Origin: JASHUC01 sp963849095
GTDB lineage: Bacteria; Pseudomonadota; Gammaproteobacteria; Steroidobacterales; Steroidobacteraceae
DNA length: 64,000 nt
Assembly (NCBI GenBank): GCA_963849095.1
Contig: CAWKGA010000009.1
Coordinates: forward strand, 124,001-188,000
Reading direction: 5' to 3'
Shown here piece by piece: positions 17,204 to 26,108 of the stretch; the first letter of the stretch is position 1, and each line of letters opens with the position of its first letter. Below the pieces are notes generated by a model. The model did no database searches, had not been told where the DNA came from, and worked only from the letters and a program-made list of their open reading frames with translations. The translations under genes and the position numbers were made by a program.

Positions 17204-20200
17204 CTATCCCGCAGGAGCGGAGCGGTCCGCTCGCCGCTGCGCCCCCGCGATGCGCGCGCGCCATGCACGCGTGTCGTGCAGCCTTGCAATTGAAGGGATC
17301 AGGTGATCGACAAGCTGCGCCGCCTCGCGCAGCAGCACCGCACGGTGCGTCTCGTCGGTGAGCGATCGCGCGTATAGCGCCTCGGCGAATTCGAGCGGCA
17401 GCCATTGATCGCCGTGGTTCCGCCTCTCGAGCCCGCGATACATCGCGACGACGGGATCGATCGTCTTGGCCGCTTCCGCCCGCTTGCCCTCGCGAGCGAG
17501 CGCCATCGCGAGCCAGATGGAGATCCGGGCTGTGGTGCGCGGCACAGGACCGTATGTCGCGGCGCCCTTATATGCCTCCAGCGCGGCGCGCTCGGCCTGC
17601 GCGGCTGCCGCGAACGCTCCGAGAGCATACTCGGCGTGTCCTTCCAGATCGGAAAGACGGTATACCGCGTCGTCCATCAGCGAGATCTCGAGAGCCCCCT
17701 GGGCTCGACGCGCCTGCAACGTTGTGATCGCGCTGCGTGTGATGCGCCGCGCCGCGGGGAAGTCGCCGTGCTCGTACGCGAGAGCCGCCGCCGGATAGGC
17801 CCGCAAGCTACGGATGAACACCTCCGTGTAGCTGCCGGTGAGCCCGAGCTGGCGAAGCGTGCTGGCGCTCGTGAGAGCGTCGGCAGCGGCGACGGTCGCC
17901 GAGACGCCTGCTGGGTCACCGAGCAACGCCTGCTCATACGCGGCGGTGGCCATGGAATCGGACACGCCGGCAATGAAGTACGCTCCGCCTCCGAGGGAGC
18001 CGCCGCTCTGGCCGAATGCTTCCAGCGCCTTACGATCGTAGGCGAGCGACTCGTGCAATTGCCCCGCGGCCCACAGCGCATTGCCCGTTGGTGCGTAGCT
18101 AAAGGCGAGATTGGCGACGTAATACGCGTTTTTGGGTTCGAGTCCGATTACGAGGAGACCGGTCTGCACACTTTGCAGCGCGAAGCGTAGCGCCTGGGAC
18201 GGGTCCAGCTCGTCGGCCGCCGCTTCGCTGAGTCCGGCCTGAAGAACCTCTTTGGCGTCCAGAGCGTAGCCGTACTGCGCGCGCTGCGCCAGCACCTGAT
18301 CGACCACGCCGAGGGCATCCTCGCCCGCTTGACGCGCTTCCTCGCCGCGGCCGAGGTTGACCAGACCGATAGTGAGCCAGCCGGCGGCGGTCGCGTAGTC
18401 AGCGTCCAATGTCGCATCACCGCCGCGGCGAGCTCCGAGCTGCGTGGCCAAGTGCATGGCTTCACGCGTGTCCCGTACCGCCTCTTCGTTCAGTGCCTTC
18501 TGGCTGGTGCTCGTGGCCAACCATCCGATCAAGTTCAGCGCCTCGACATAGGCACGGCGAGTCTCGACCGAGGAGCCCGCCCGCCCGGCAGTGGGCCGCA
18601 GCAGCGCGACCGCGCGAGTCGCGGCAGTGTATCCCACCGATCCATTCTGCAAGACAGCGACCGAGCCCAGCGCTGTGTAGGCGCGCGCGAGCGCCACCGT
18701 GGTCGCGTCGGAGCGGTCGGCGCGCCGGAGCTGTTCGAGAAGCGCACTGGCCTCGGTCGCGTCCCGGGCGGCAGTGCCGAGATCACCGAGCTCCGCAAGT
18801 GCGTTGGCATGGTTCACGAGGGCCAGGGCGCCGCTGCGGACCGTTTCGGGGTCTTTCAGCTGCGACGGGAGGTGCTGGAAGTAGTCGATCTCGCGCTGCG
18901 AGAGCTCGGCGATGGTTTGTTCACGCCCGAAGGTCTCGAGCTCGCGCACGAAGCTGTCGGTGAGAAAGCCGAGCAGTCCCTCGGCCTGCTGGCGGGCCTG
19001 CTCAGAGACGGCCCGGGTCTGCTGGGCGAGGTGCTCGGCACGGCGGGCGCGCTGCACGCTGAAGATCGCCAGCACCGCCGCGGCAAAGGCCGCCAGAGCG
19101 AGCAGCGTACATCCCGCAGCTACGGCCTGCGCGCGCCGCAGCGCGCGGCGCGCGGCATTCTCCCGCTCCCGTTGCTCGGCGAGCATCCGTTCGGTGGCCT
19201 CTCGAGCTTCCCGCTCGTGACGCTGGTCGCGGCTGGTCTTCACGACGCCCGTCAGCACGTCGTGAGTGAGCTCGACGCGCCTTACGTCCAGCCGCTCCTC
19301 GATCCGAAGAAGCCGGCGGTTCACGAGTTGCGCGAGCGCATCGGAAACAGCACCGGCGGTCTGGAACCGCTTGAGCAGGCTTTCCTCCGCCAGGTTCTCG
19401 CGGTACCCGGACTCCGTCAGCAGCTCATCCTCGATGATCCGCCGGACCGATGCGGGTTGGTCGGCAAGGGAGCGTTCGTAGAAGTTGCTGAGAATGCTTT
19501 CGTTTGAGCCGGCAAGCAGATCGAGTGAGATCTCCGATCGGTTTTGCGCGATGCGCTGCTCGTTGAGCTCGCGGCAGATCAGGCTCAGCAGCGAGGGCTC
19601 GACTTCGGCGTTGGCCAGTTCCGCACCGCCCGCCACGAACCGCACGATGGCCTCCGCCACCTCCTCGGATACCAGGTGCTTGCCGGGGCGCAGCACCGCC
19701 TCCAATGCCTGGCTCCCGGTCATCGGAGCGAGCCGCAGTCGGTTCTGCGACAGGCTCGGCATCGTCTTCTTCAAGCTCTCGAGGGGGGCGAGGTAGTCCT
19801 CCCGCAGCGCGATCACCACCCGATAGTCGCTGCGCGAGAAGTCGAAGCGCTCGGCGATACCCTCGTCGGTGTCGAGCTTCGCCTCCAAGGCCTTCGGCGG
19901 TCGGTTCTCGACGAGATCCGCCAGCTCCTCGACGAAGCGCGCCGCCCGGGCTCGGCCGAACTCATCGCTCTGCGCGAGCGTAAAGAGTTCCTCAAACTGG
20001 TCGAAGATCAGCAGCGGGATGAGCGTGCTGCCCGATTCGTCCTTCAGCACCTCATCCCGGTGGTGCAGAAACTCCCAGATCGACTCCCCCGGAGCCGCCA
20101 CTCCGGTCTGCGTCCACTCCCCACTGGCGGCGGCCTTGCCGATGCCCTGCTTGATTTGCTCGGCCGGCTCGGGGCTGTCGCGCCCGTAGTCGATCCGCAG

Positions 20201-20443
20201 GTACACCGGGAAGTACCCTTGCGCCCGAAGGCTGGGCACGAGTCCGGCCTTCAGGATCGAGGTCTTGCCGAGACCCGACTTGCCAAAGAGGACCGTCAGG
20301 AGCTTTCTCTGCACCCGCCGGGTAAGCTCGGCGACCTCTCCCTCACGCCCGAAGAAGTACGCCCGGGTCTCCTCCGTGAAGGAGGACAGGCCCAGCCAGG
20401 GGCTCTCCTCATCGACGCTCAGGGTCGAGTCCGGAACACTCAT
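17204..20443 (-). CDS. nSTAND-type NTPase with membrane helix and TPR-like C-terminal half
   Basis: This 1,079-residue protein opens with P-W-L-G-L-S-S-F then Y-F-F-G-R-E-G-E, typical of nSTAND1 conflict NTPases. Walker A is G-K-S-G-L-G-K-T (~54-61) and Walker B L-L-I-F-D-Q-F-E-E-L-F (~144-153). R-V-V-I-A-L-R-E-D-Y-L-A is a sensor region. A charged coiled coil precedes one transmembrane helix (~440-463). The C-terminal ~600 residues are Ala-rich helical repeats, read as TPR-like. STAND proteins act as switches that oligomerise on ligand sensing. Its start overlaps the TIR gene stop by 4 bp, so the two should work together. Confidence 0.8.
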   Translation of the reverse strand: MSVPDSTLSVDEESPWLGLSSFTEETRAYFFGREGEVAELTRRVQRKLLTVLFGKSGLGKTSILKAGLVPSLRAQGYFPVYLRIDYGRDSPEPAEQIKQGIGKAAASGEWTQTGVAAPGESIWEFLHHRDEVLKDESGSTLIPLLIFDQFEELFTLAQSDEFGRARAARFVEELADLVENRPPKALEAKLDTDEGIAERFDFSRSDYRVVIALREDYLAPLESLKKTMPSLSQNRLRLAPMTGSQALEAVLRPGKHLVSEEVAEAIVRFVAGGAELANAEVEPSLLSLICRELNEQRIAQNRSEISLDLLAGSNESILSNFYERSLADQPASVRRIIEDELLTESGYRENLAEESLLKRFQTAGAVSDALAQLVNRRLLRIEERLDVRRVELTHDVLTGVVKTSRDQRHEREAREATERMLAEQRERENAARRALRRAQAVAAGCTLLALAAFAAAVLAIFSVQRARRAEHLAQQTRAVSEQARQQAEGLLGFLTDSFVRELETFGREQTIAELSQREIDYFQHLPSQLKDPETVRSGALALVNHANALAELGDLGTAARDATEASALLEQLRRADRSDATTVALARAYTALGSVAVLQNGSVGYTAATRAVALLRPTAGRAGSSVETRRAYVEALNLIGWLATSTSQKALNEEAVRDTREAMHLATQLGARRGGDATLDADYATAAGWLTIGLVNLGRGEEARQAGEDALGVVDQVLAQRAQYGYALDAKEVLQAGLSEAAADELDPSQALRFALQSVQTGLLVIGLEPKNAYYVANLAFSYAPTGNALWAAGQLHESLAYDRKALEAFGQSGGSLGGGAYFIAGVSDSMATAAYEQALLGDPAGVSATVAAADALTSASTLRQLGLTGSYTEVFIRSLRAYPAAALAYEHGDFPAARRITRSAITTLQARRAQGALEISLMDDAVYRLSDLEGHAEYALGAFAAAAQAERAALEAYKGAATYGPVPRTTARISIWLAMALAREGKRAEAAKTIDPVVAMYRGLERRNHGDQWLPLEFAEALYARSLTDETHRAVLLREAAQLVDHLIPSIARLHDTRAWRARIAGAQRRADRSAPAG

Positions 20444-21861
20444 GGGGATCGGCGCCGCATGAACTCGGCGAGACGCTGTGCAAACTCGGGCGTGACCCGC
20501 CCCCCAGGCAACTGCGTGAAGTGCAGCGCCTTGAACCGCTCGGGCACGTGCGCCTCGGCAGCCGTCGTCTCATCCAGACTCACCGGCAGGATGAACAGGG
20601 CTCCGTCTGCCATGTTGCGCGCCCGGTCGAGCGCATAGCTCCACTCGCGCCTGAAATACCCCTCGAGCCGGCTCTGTGTCGTCCGGGAGATCACAGGGAT
20701 GAAGTACGAGCAGCGCTCGATGTGCTGCTTGATCTTCCGGTCGTAGTCGTCCCCGGCCTCCAGCCGATCCATGTCGAACCAGGTGGTGATCCCAGCCGCC
20801 TCCAGCCCCGCCTTGATCTGCTGCACCGCCGGCAGATCCTCCCGCGCGTAGCTCACGAACACCGCGTGGTCGGGCATCTCCCGTCCCGGGGGCAGAAAGC
20901 GCGCAGGGGAGAAGCCCGGGGAGCCGGAGAGTCCAGAGGGCCCGGAGCCCGCAGGGGTCGGGTTCCGCTTCATCCACCGCTGGTGCAGCTCCTCCACGAA
21001 CCGCTCCGCCCCGGTGTAGATCCTCGTGCGCACGCTCACCTGCTGCAGGAAGGACACCAGGCGCTCGTCCTGCGCGGTGGAGTCATCCGCCAGCACCTCC
21101 CCGACCTCCCGCGGGTCCGAGAGCCGATGGCGCTTCGTCATCCGCAGAAACAGCCGCGCCAGCCAGTTCGTGAAGTTGCTCCCGATCACCAGCAGGTGGT
21201 TGTGCTCGAGCTCGTGGAACAGCCGCTCCGGCACCAGACTCTCGTTCTGCAGGGCACAGATGTACTCGAGCAGGTCCTCATCCGAGATCACATAGGTCGG
21301 GGAGGCCGAGAGCTTCCCGAACAGGTGGTACACCACGGGGCGGGAGAGCCGAGCCCGCTCGGCGGGTAAATCCGTCACCCGGTTCGGGGCGTACGAGAGC
21401 ACCTCGGTCGAGGGGGATCCCCCGAAGCGCTCGAGGTTGATCGCGCTCTCGAGCAAAGAGTCGAAGGTCGTGGTGACGAAGAGATCGAAGTCCGTGATCG
21501 CCGCCAGGTGCTTGAGCGCAGGGGGCGGCTCGAAGGGGGCATCCTTGAGGATGCTGCGCAGCCGCACGTAGGCTTCTTCCCGCCTCCCGCGCGCGGCGAG
21601 AAACAGGCACACCACATCGTTCAGCGTGAAGCGATCGGGCAGATCGGCCCGGTTCACGTTCAGCCGCGCGGCGAGCTTCTCGGCGGCCCAATCGAGCAGC
21701 AGTCTCGGACCGCGGTCGGTGGCCACCTGCAACAGCTCCGGACCCACGATCGGAATGACCTGCCGCTCCTCGATGAAGGAGAGCAGGTCCTCCCACGCAT
21801 CCTCATCGAGCGTGGCGGCGGGCAGAATCGCAGCGGAACCGGTTCTCATTGTTCTCGGCAC
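20440..21861 (-). CDS. SIR2-like/TIR two-domain protein
   Basis: A 473-residue protein. Residues ~33-290 look like a SIR2_2-type Rossmann domain (V-I-P-I-V-G-P-E-L, T-T-T-F-D-S-L-L-E, V-Y-H-L-F-G-K-L, V-I-G-S-N-F). The usual catalytic Asn of T-T-N-Y-D is Thr and the His of H-x-H-G is Phe, so NAD+ hydrolysis by this domain is doubtful. A Gly/Pro linker (~302-326) leads to a TIR domain (~332-470: F-V-S-Y-A-R-E-D, W-F-D-M-D-R-L). Its likely catalytic Glu (R-R-E-W-S-Y, ~406) is kept. It is first in an operon with the nSTAND gene. Confidence 0.8.
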   Translation of the reverse strand: MPRTMRTGSAAILPAATLDEDAWEDLLSFIEERQVIPIVGPELLQVATDRGPRLLLDWAAEKLAARLNVNRADLPDRFTLNDVVCLFLAARGRREEAYVRLRSILKDAPFEPPPALKHLAAITDFDLFVTTTFDSLLESAINLERFGGSPSTEVLSYAPNRVTDLPAERARLSRPVVYHLFGKLSASPTYVISDEDLLEYICALQNESLVPERLFHELEHNHLLVIGSNFTNWLARLFLRMTKRHRLSDPREVGEVLADDSTAQDERLVSFLQQVSVRTRIYTGAERFVEELHQRWMKRNPTPAGSGPSGLSGSPGFSPARFLPPGREMPDHAVFVSYAREDLPAVQQIKAGLEAAGITTWFDMDRLEAGDDYDRKIKQHIERCSYFIPVISRTTQSRLEGYFRREWSYALDRARNMADGALFILPVSLDETTAAEAHVPERFKALHFTQLPGGRVTPEFAQRLAEFMRRRSP

Positions 21862-22438
21862 GCCAAAGGCGCCTGGCGGGTCCCTGCGGTGTGCCCGGCG
21901 CGGTGGTCAGACTATCCCCGTGCAGTGAAGGGCCTATCTTATCCCCTGGGGGCTCGCTTGTCCGCACCGGCGGTTCGGCCGGCGTGATCTCGGAGAGCTT
22001 CAGGTGCCCGAGCTTCTCCCGACAAGCGATGATGATTTGGGCCCGGTAGGATTCGAACCTACGACCAAGGGATTATGAGTTTCCCAGTCCTATCTATTAT
22101 TCCGCGGTGATTTTCACTTTCGTGGTAGACACCTATTCCGAATATCGCGGCTCCTGCTCTGAATCGAAATGTGTCTGTTGTCCGGTTTTCTGGGGTACCG
22201 TTTTCCGCTCTTGTGGCCTGCACCGGCCAGTCACTATTGACTGCTTTGGGGCGTCCCCATCGAGTCGGCTAAAAGTCCCCAGATCACCTTGTCGTCGGCT
22301 TCCGAGATGTCGGACGGTGGCGGCCTGACGAGCGTGGCCCAGCGCGAGTACGTGAGTGGATCTCCGAGATCATACTTACCACAAATCTGCCGCAGCCGCT
22401 CGACCCAACTTTGAGCTTCCAGCGACTGGGATTGAACA
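21862..22438. other. Junction region holding the left island end
   Basis: About 580 bp without a convincing gene. It contains the promoter side of the TIR operon, the tRNA 3' fragment (22038-22080) and ~350 bp of island-side sequence that is lower in GC than the flank. I see no further feature there. Confidence 0.5.
22038..22080 (-). repeat. tRNA 3'-half fragment = left attachment site of the island
   Basis: Read on the minus strand this is the anticodon loop (CTCATAA), variable region, a self-consistent T arm (GTAGG/CCTAC around TTCGAAT) and the acceptor 3' strand CGGGCCC+A of a CAT-anticodon tRNA, with no 5' half. The stretch 22063-22080, GACCAAGGGATTATGAGT on the plus strand, is identical to 62529-62546 inside the intact tRNA; the rest differs at 6 of 43 positions. 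This is the classic scar of integration into a tRNA 3' end. Confidence 0.85.
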
Positions 22439-23347
22439 TCAACCTGCAGAACCCGCTGGAACGTCGCGCAGCATAGCGTCGAGCTCCAAGCACTGCGCGG
22501 ATCGCGATTCCGCGTCAGCGAAGTAGCCGACGAGGAACGGGTTCAACGTCCACTGGTTCGAGATCAAATCACTTGATTCGGTGGGACGCTTCTTCAGCTT
22601 GGGAAGTATGCGTTGAGCAATCTCGTGCCGGCGTTGCTCGTGCTCGTTGTTTGCGTCTGCACTGGTTAACCATACGATCGTCGATTCCCTAATACGGTAC
22701 TTCGCCATCAGGCGAAGATGCAGGACGATGAGTTTCTGGACTTCTGGCGAGGCAGCCGGCGCTCCCGCGTCCATCAACCGCTCTAGCTCCGGATCGACGA
22801 GCGTTCTCACCGCATCCTGAAACTCCTCCGACCATCGCGGATTGATTTCTTCGTTGTGCTGCTCGGCCCAAGGTCGCGCTTGCTCCGCGGGCATCTCCTG
22901 AATGCGCCGTAACAGGTCATCTATCGCCGGAGTTGGATTGTTCATCTCATTGCTCCTTATGAGCTCGCAGAGTTGGTCCACGGAGGGCGACTGATTGCCT
23001 TGTAGACGCTGCAATGCCATCTCGGCAATGCGTCGACCCCGTTCCGCCACTTCCTTCTGTGTTTTCCAGTGCTCAACTTGCGCTTGCAAGATCATCCGCA
23101 GCGCTGGCTCCTCCTCACGGAGACTCGCTCTTATTTGGGCCAACGTGAGACCAGCCGCCTTTAGCACGCAGATGGTGTTGAGGCGGATCAGCTCTCGCGG
23201 TCCGTACTGCCGCCAACCGCTCGTAGCTCGGGCGGGAGCTATTAGGCCGTAGCGTTCGTAAACCCGAAGCGCTCGGATTGTGAGTCCTGTGCGCGCCGCG
23301 CATTCGGCCGCCGTCAGCCGCTTTTCGTTCTCTTCCTGATCGGCCAT
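22439..23347 (-). CDS. MerR family regulator, copy 2 (island)
   Basis: A 302-residue protein with an N-terminal MerR winged helix very similar to copy 1 (A-A-R-T-G-L-T-I-R-A-L-R-V-Y-E-R-Y-G-L, G-W-R-Q-Y-G-P-R-E-L, A-G-L-T-L-A-Q-I-R). A coiled-coil helix and a helical C-terminal region follow that resemble the middle of copy 1 (E-L-I-R-S-N-E-M-N and M-D-A-G-A-P-A-A-S-P-E-V-Q-K-L). It lacks copy 1's last domain. It reads from a promoter with the same operator as copy 1. Probable ligand-responsive regulator; ligand unknown. Confidence 0.82.
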   Translation of the reverse strand: MADQEENEKRLTAAECAARTGLTIRALRVYERYGLIAPARATSGWRQYGPRELIRLNTICVLKAAGLTLAQIRASLREEEPALRMILQAQVEHWKTQKEVAERGRRIAEMALQRLQGNQSPSVDQLCELIRSNEMNNPTPAIDDLLRRIQEMPAEQARPWAEQHNEEINPRWSEEFQDAVRTLVDPELERLMDAGAPAASPEVQKLIVLHLRLMAKYRIRESTIVWLTSADANNEHEQRRHEIAQRILPKLKKRPTESSDLISNQWTLNPFLVGYFADAESRSAQCLELDAMLRDVPAGSAG

Positions 23348-23721
23348 TTGACCCTAAAGCTCGGAGTCTAAGCCATGACCTAAGGTCCGGAGCAAGCGCG
23401 ATTTGCTTCGAGCCGAATCGCGCAAGCAATGATCTTTTCATATCTCGCCGTTGAGCGTATTCCCAAGGAACTGCGTCCCGGCGTCGTCTACCACAATGCG
23501 GACTTCGAGTTAGGGTTGACTGAGGGCTTGCATTCGACATATTTCGCGTCGGATCTTCATGGCGTCAGTGCTGGATCAGCGAAAATGCAGTCGGTCCTAA
23601 CTCCTGCGGCCCGCTCCATTGGAGCCCCTCGGCAACGTTTAAAACCTAGTTCCTTCACTTCGCAGCTACGGAGGTCCGTAAGCCACGGTGATACACCGGC
23701 CAGCTGATGATGAGGTGAGCC
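23348..23721. other. Mostly gene-free stretch with possible gene remnant
   Basis: About 370 bp. Apart from the MerR2 promoter, a plus-strand frame from 23429 encodes A-V-E-R-I-P-K-E-L-R-P-G-V-V-Y-H-N, reminiscent of the start of DUF6527 proteins, but the expected Cys-rich motif does not follow. It is best seen as a fragment or chance resemblance. Confidence 0.3.
23365..23395 (-). promoter_or_regulatory. MerR-type promoter/operator in front of MerR copy 2
   Basis: On the minus strand TTGCTC (23390-23395) and TAGACT (23365-23370) are 19 bp apart, and the spacer holds GACCTTAGGTC (23377-23387), a perfect palindrome around one base. The block CGGACCTT(A/G)GGTCATGG is shared with the promoter of MerR copy 1. 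The ATG is only ~18 bp after the -10 box. Confidence 0.65.
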
Positions 23722-24099
23722 ATGAAGAAGCGCCAGTCCAAAACCCAATCTGAAGTCGCAACTTTGTCCGAATCTTCGACAATCTCGAACGATGAAGCGG
23801 CAAGTTGCGCAGACGATGCAGCCGAGTTTCTAGAGGAGTTTCCCGATTTCGGGCTCGATCTGCTAGAAAACTTTGACAATGATGTTGAACGCGCCCGCGA
23901 GGCGGCTGTGGAAGACTATGCCGGCTGCTACAGCTCAGCCGCGGATTTTGCTCGCACAATCACTGAGCAGGCGATATCGATACCGGAACAGGTGCGCAGC
24001 TACATTGACTACGGAGAGATGGCGCGTGACATGGAGCGCGGGGACATTTATGTGATTGAGACTGGCCGTGATGAGGCCCACATTTTCTGGGTTAGGTAG
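23722..24099 (+). CDS. ArdA-like anti-restriction protein (short)
   Basis: This 125-residue, very acidic protein has a C-terminal half that matches the end of ArdA DNA-mimic proteins: A-D-F-A-R-T-I-T-E-Q, then V-R-S-Y-I-D-Y-G-E-M-A-R-D-M and H-I-F-W. ArdA imitates B-form DNA and blocks type I restriction enzymes, helping incoming plasmids. Typical ArdA is ~165 residues, and here the N-terminal domain is shortened. The GAGGTG ribosome site supports the ATG at 23722. It fits an element of plasmid origin. Confidence 0.7.
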   Translation: MKKRQSKTQSEVATLSESSTISNDEAASCADDAAEFLEEFPDFGLDLLENFDNDVERAREAAVEDYAGCYSSAADFARTITEQAISIPEQVRSYIDYGEMARDMERGDIYVIETGRDEAHIFWVR

Positions 24100-24125
24100 T
24101 GAGGCCTATATGACGCGCGGCGTCG

Positions 24126-24272
24126 CTAGGCCGCGCTTCTAAAACGCACTTTGTGCATCGCCGCGAGTTCCGCGAATCGGCGATCAATACGGAGATGACA
24201 GGTTCTGCCCTCGATATGAGCACCGATGGCGGCGGGGCTAACGCGGCTTAGGTTTCGCGAAGGCTCTGTCAC
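24126..24272 (-). CDS. Possible 48-residue small protein (or gene fragment)
   Basis: A short minus-strand frame from a GTG encodes M-T-E-P-S-R-N-L-S-R and I-E-G-R-T-C-H-L-R-I-D-R-R-F-A-E-L. It is Arg-rich with amphipathic helices. Its first codons lie inside a dispersed repeat also found at 26449 and 37849, so it may be the remnant of a repeated gene. Function unknown. Confidence 0.3.
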   Translation of the reverse strand: MTEPSRNLSRVSPAAIGAHIEGRTCHLRIDRRFAELAAMHKVRFRSAA

Positions 24273-24286
24273 CAATCGTGTTGGTC
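24255..24286 (-). repeat. Dispersed repeat, copy A (partial)
   Basis: Read on the minus strand this matches the second half of the 40-bp repeat at 26449-26488 (shared words CCAACACGATT, CAGAGCC, TCGCGA) with a few mismatches and one extra base. Confidence 0.5.
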
Positions 24287-24486
24287 CTTAGCTATCCAAA
24301 ATGCGCTGCGACTTACTCTGGGCGAGATTTCCGTGTCGACAAAGATTCGAAAATGCAGACTGCCCGCGTTTGACCCGAGCCTGCCGATTCCAATATCGCA
24401 TTGCAGTCATTCCCGGGGAAGTAAGCGGCCAATCCAATGTCCGCACTATAGCCCCGAGCCGTCCGAGCGGACTTCCTAAACCCTGG

Positions 24487-25371
24487 TCAGTCATAGGTCA
24501 GGCACCAGCCGAAACCTTTCAGCCAGCACCGATCGTCCGGAATGACCTCGCAGCGAACCAGGCGACTGACTTTATGCCAGTCGCCTTGTACGAAGGCCTT
24601 GGCCAACGCTGCCTCCGCCGCCACGTCGCGGGCGCCTTGCGCCGGGATGATAACGGTCGGCAGTAGTCCACGGGCTTCGTACGATGCTCCTTGGCGCTGG
24701 ATGCAGAAGTACGCACCGGACCGCATTGCGGTTGCTGGATTGAAGACGGTAGAGCCCAGGACCGGGAAGTTCTGATCTGTGGTCAGCGGAATGATCAGGC
24801 GGCCGCCATCGGAGAGGCCATCGAGCCAGCTGTCCGAGGGATGCGTGACACCCGCATTCACGTAGATCAGGTCAGCTGGGTCAAATGGCACTGTCGAACC
24901 GTCCCCCTCCAGCACCCTAACGTTCGGGGTAGATGATAGGTACTCGCGCGCACGGGAGGCGAGTGCAGGATCACTTTCGATCGCGGTAACTCTTCCGGTC
25001 GGACCCACAAGGTGTGCCATTATCGCAGAGTAGTATCCCGTTCCTGCGCCGATGTGAACGACATGGTCTCCTGGTCCTATTCTGGAGGTTGCGATCAGCG
25101 TCGCGTGCAGCGAGGGTTGTCCATTGTTTATATGGCGCTCTGGAATAAGCCCCACCACCTGATCTACGTACACATAGACAGGATCCGCGTCCGGACTGGT
25201 GACGTATGTACCCGGAAGGCGATACATCGGCCACGGACCACTTCCCAGGAAGTTCTCACGTGGAACGGCCGCGAATGCCTCTTCAATAGCAACGTCGTTG
25301 ATTCGAGCGGCCGCTAGCGTCTGTTTTGCGTAAGCGCGACGGACGATTGATAGCTGCGACTGTTGTTCCAT
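24487..25371 (-). CDS. Protein-L-isoaspartate methyltransferase-like SAM methyltransferase
   Basis: A 294-residue protein of the PCMT type. The SAM-binding site is H-V-V-H-I-G-A-G-T-G-Y-Y-S-A-I, followed by V-T-A-I-E-S-D-P; A-F-A-A-V-P-R-E-N-F-L near the N terminus is the family's substrate-side motif. PCMT repairs isoaspartyl residues, but many genomic paralogs act on unknown substrates or make secondary metabolites. I start at the ATG at 25371 because a GGGGGA ribosome site precedes it; the frame stays open further upstream. The C-terminal ~90 residues are not in classical PCMT. It reads away from the sigma-like gene. Confidence 0.8.
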   Translation of the reverse strand: MEQQSQLSIVRRAYAKQTLAAARINDVAIEEAFAAVPRENFLGSGPWPMYRLPGTYVTSPDADPVYVYVDQVVGLIPERHINNGQPSLHATLIATSRIGPGDHVVHIGAGTGYYSAIMAHLVGPTGRVTAIESDPALASRAREYLSSTPNVRVLEGDGSTVPFDPADLIYVNAGVTHPSDSWLDGLSDGGRLIIPLTTDQNFPVLGSTVFNPATAMRSGAYFCIQRQGASYEARGLLPTVIIPAQGARDVAAEAALAKAFVQGDWHKVSRLVRCEVIPDDRCWLKGFGWCLTYD

Positions 25372-25502
25372 GGATTCCCCCGTTTGGCCACTGATCCTAG
25401 GTTTGTATGTACGTAGGCGCCAAAGGGGTTGTGCCACGGACAGCACATGGTTTATTTGACCGCGGTTGTCCGTGCGATTGCGCGATCGCCGCATAATAGT
25501 AA

Positions 25503-26108
25503 ATGAAGCCTCATATCGATCTTACGAGCTGGCCAAAGGAGTTCGATTTGGTTCCCAAAACGCCCGCTGGTCGGGCTTTGGAATCAAGACTTGTCACCGA
25601 GACGGATCTTGTGCGTCTCAAGGTGATCGCACAGCTGCATGCTCGGGGGTTGCCCCCCGATATCGGCTGGGCCGATCTTCTGCAGGAAGCTTTTACGCGG
25701 GTCCTTGAAGGCTCGCGCCGAAAGCCCGACGGAGTGCCGATGGTGGCGTTCCTCGCCGGCGTCATGCGAAGCCTCAGGGACCAGTATTGGCGGCAGGCTC
25801 GCAAGTGGTCTCGACAGATGCCGAGATTGCTCGCAGACCTAGAAGTCGCAAACGTCAACGAGAACGAACTTCTTGATCCGGCGCCCAATCCCGAGCGACG
25901 AGCCATGGCCATGCAGGCAATAGAAGCAATGACGCAGATCTTTTCCGATGACGTGCAAGCCCAGCAAATCATCGCGGGTCTCTTTGACGGGCGGTCACCC
26001 GAAGAAACTTGCACCGCATACAGCATGTCGAAGACAGACTATGACTCGACGCGAAGACGAATGCGACGCACCCTGGTGCGCGCCGGCCTGAGGTTACCGC
26101 AACCATGA
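25503..26108 (+). CDS. Sigma-70-like (ECF-type) factor, copy 2 (island)
   Basis: A 201-residue protein, the same length as copy 1 at 10359-10964 and clearly its paralog: L-H-A-R-G-L-P-P-D-I-G-W-A-D-L-L-Q-E-A-F and F-L-A-G-V-M-R-S-L in the region-2-like part, S-M-S-K-T-D-Y-D-S-T-R-R-R-M-R-R in the region-4-like part. It should recruit RNA polymerase to an unknown promoter set. A 4-bp ATGA overlap couples it to the next gene, as in copy 1. Confidence 0.7.
   Translation: MKPHIDLTSWPKEFDLVPKTPAGRALESRLVTETDLVRLKVIAQLHARGLPPDIGWADLLQEAFTRVLEGSRRKPDGVPMVAFLAGVMRSLRDQYWRQARKWSRQMPRLLADLEVANVNENELLDPAPNPERRAMAMQAIEAMTQIFSDDVQAQQIIAGLFDGRSPEETCTAYSMSKTDYDSTRRRMRRTLVRAGLRLPQP

Noticed and set aside
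22038..22080. A second complete tRNA gene at the left end
   Set aside because: Only the 3' half is present; no D arm or 5' acceptor strand can be found beside it.
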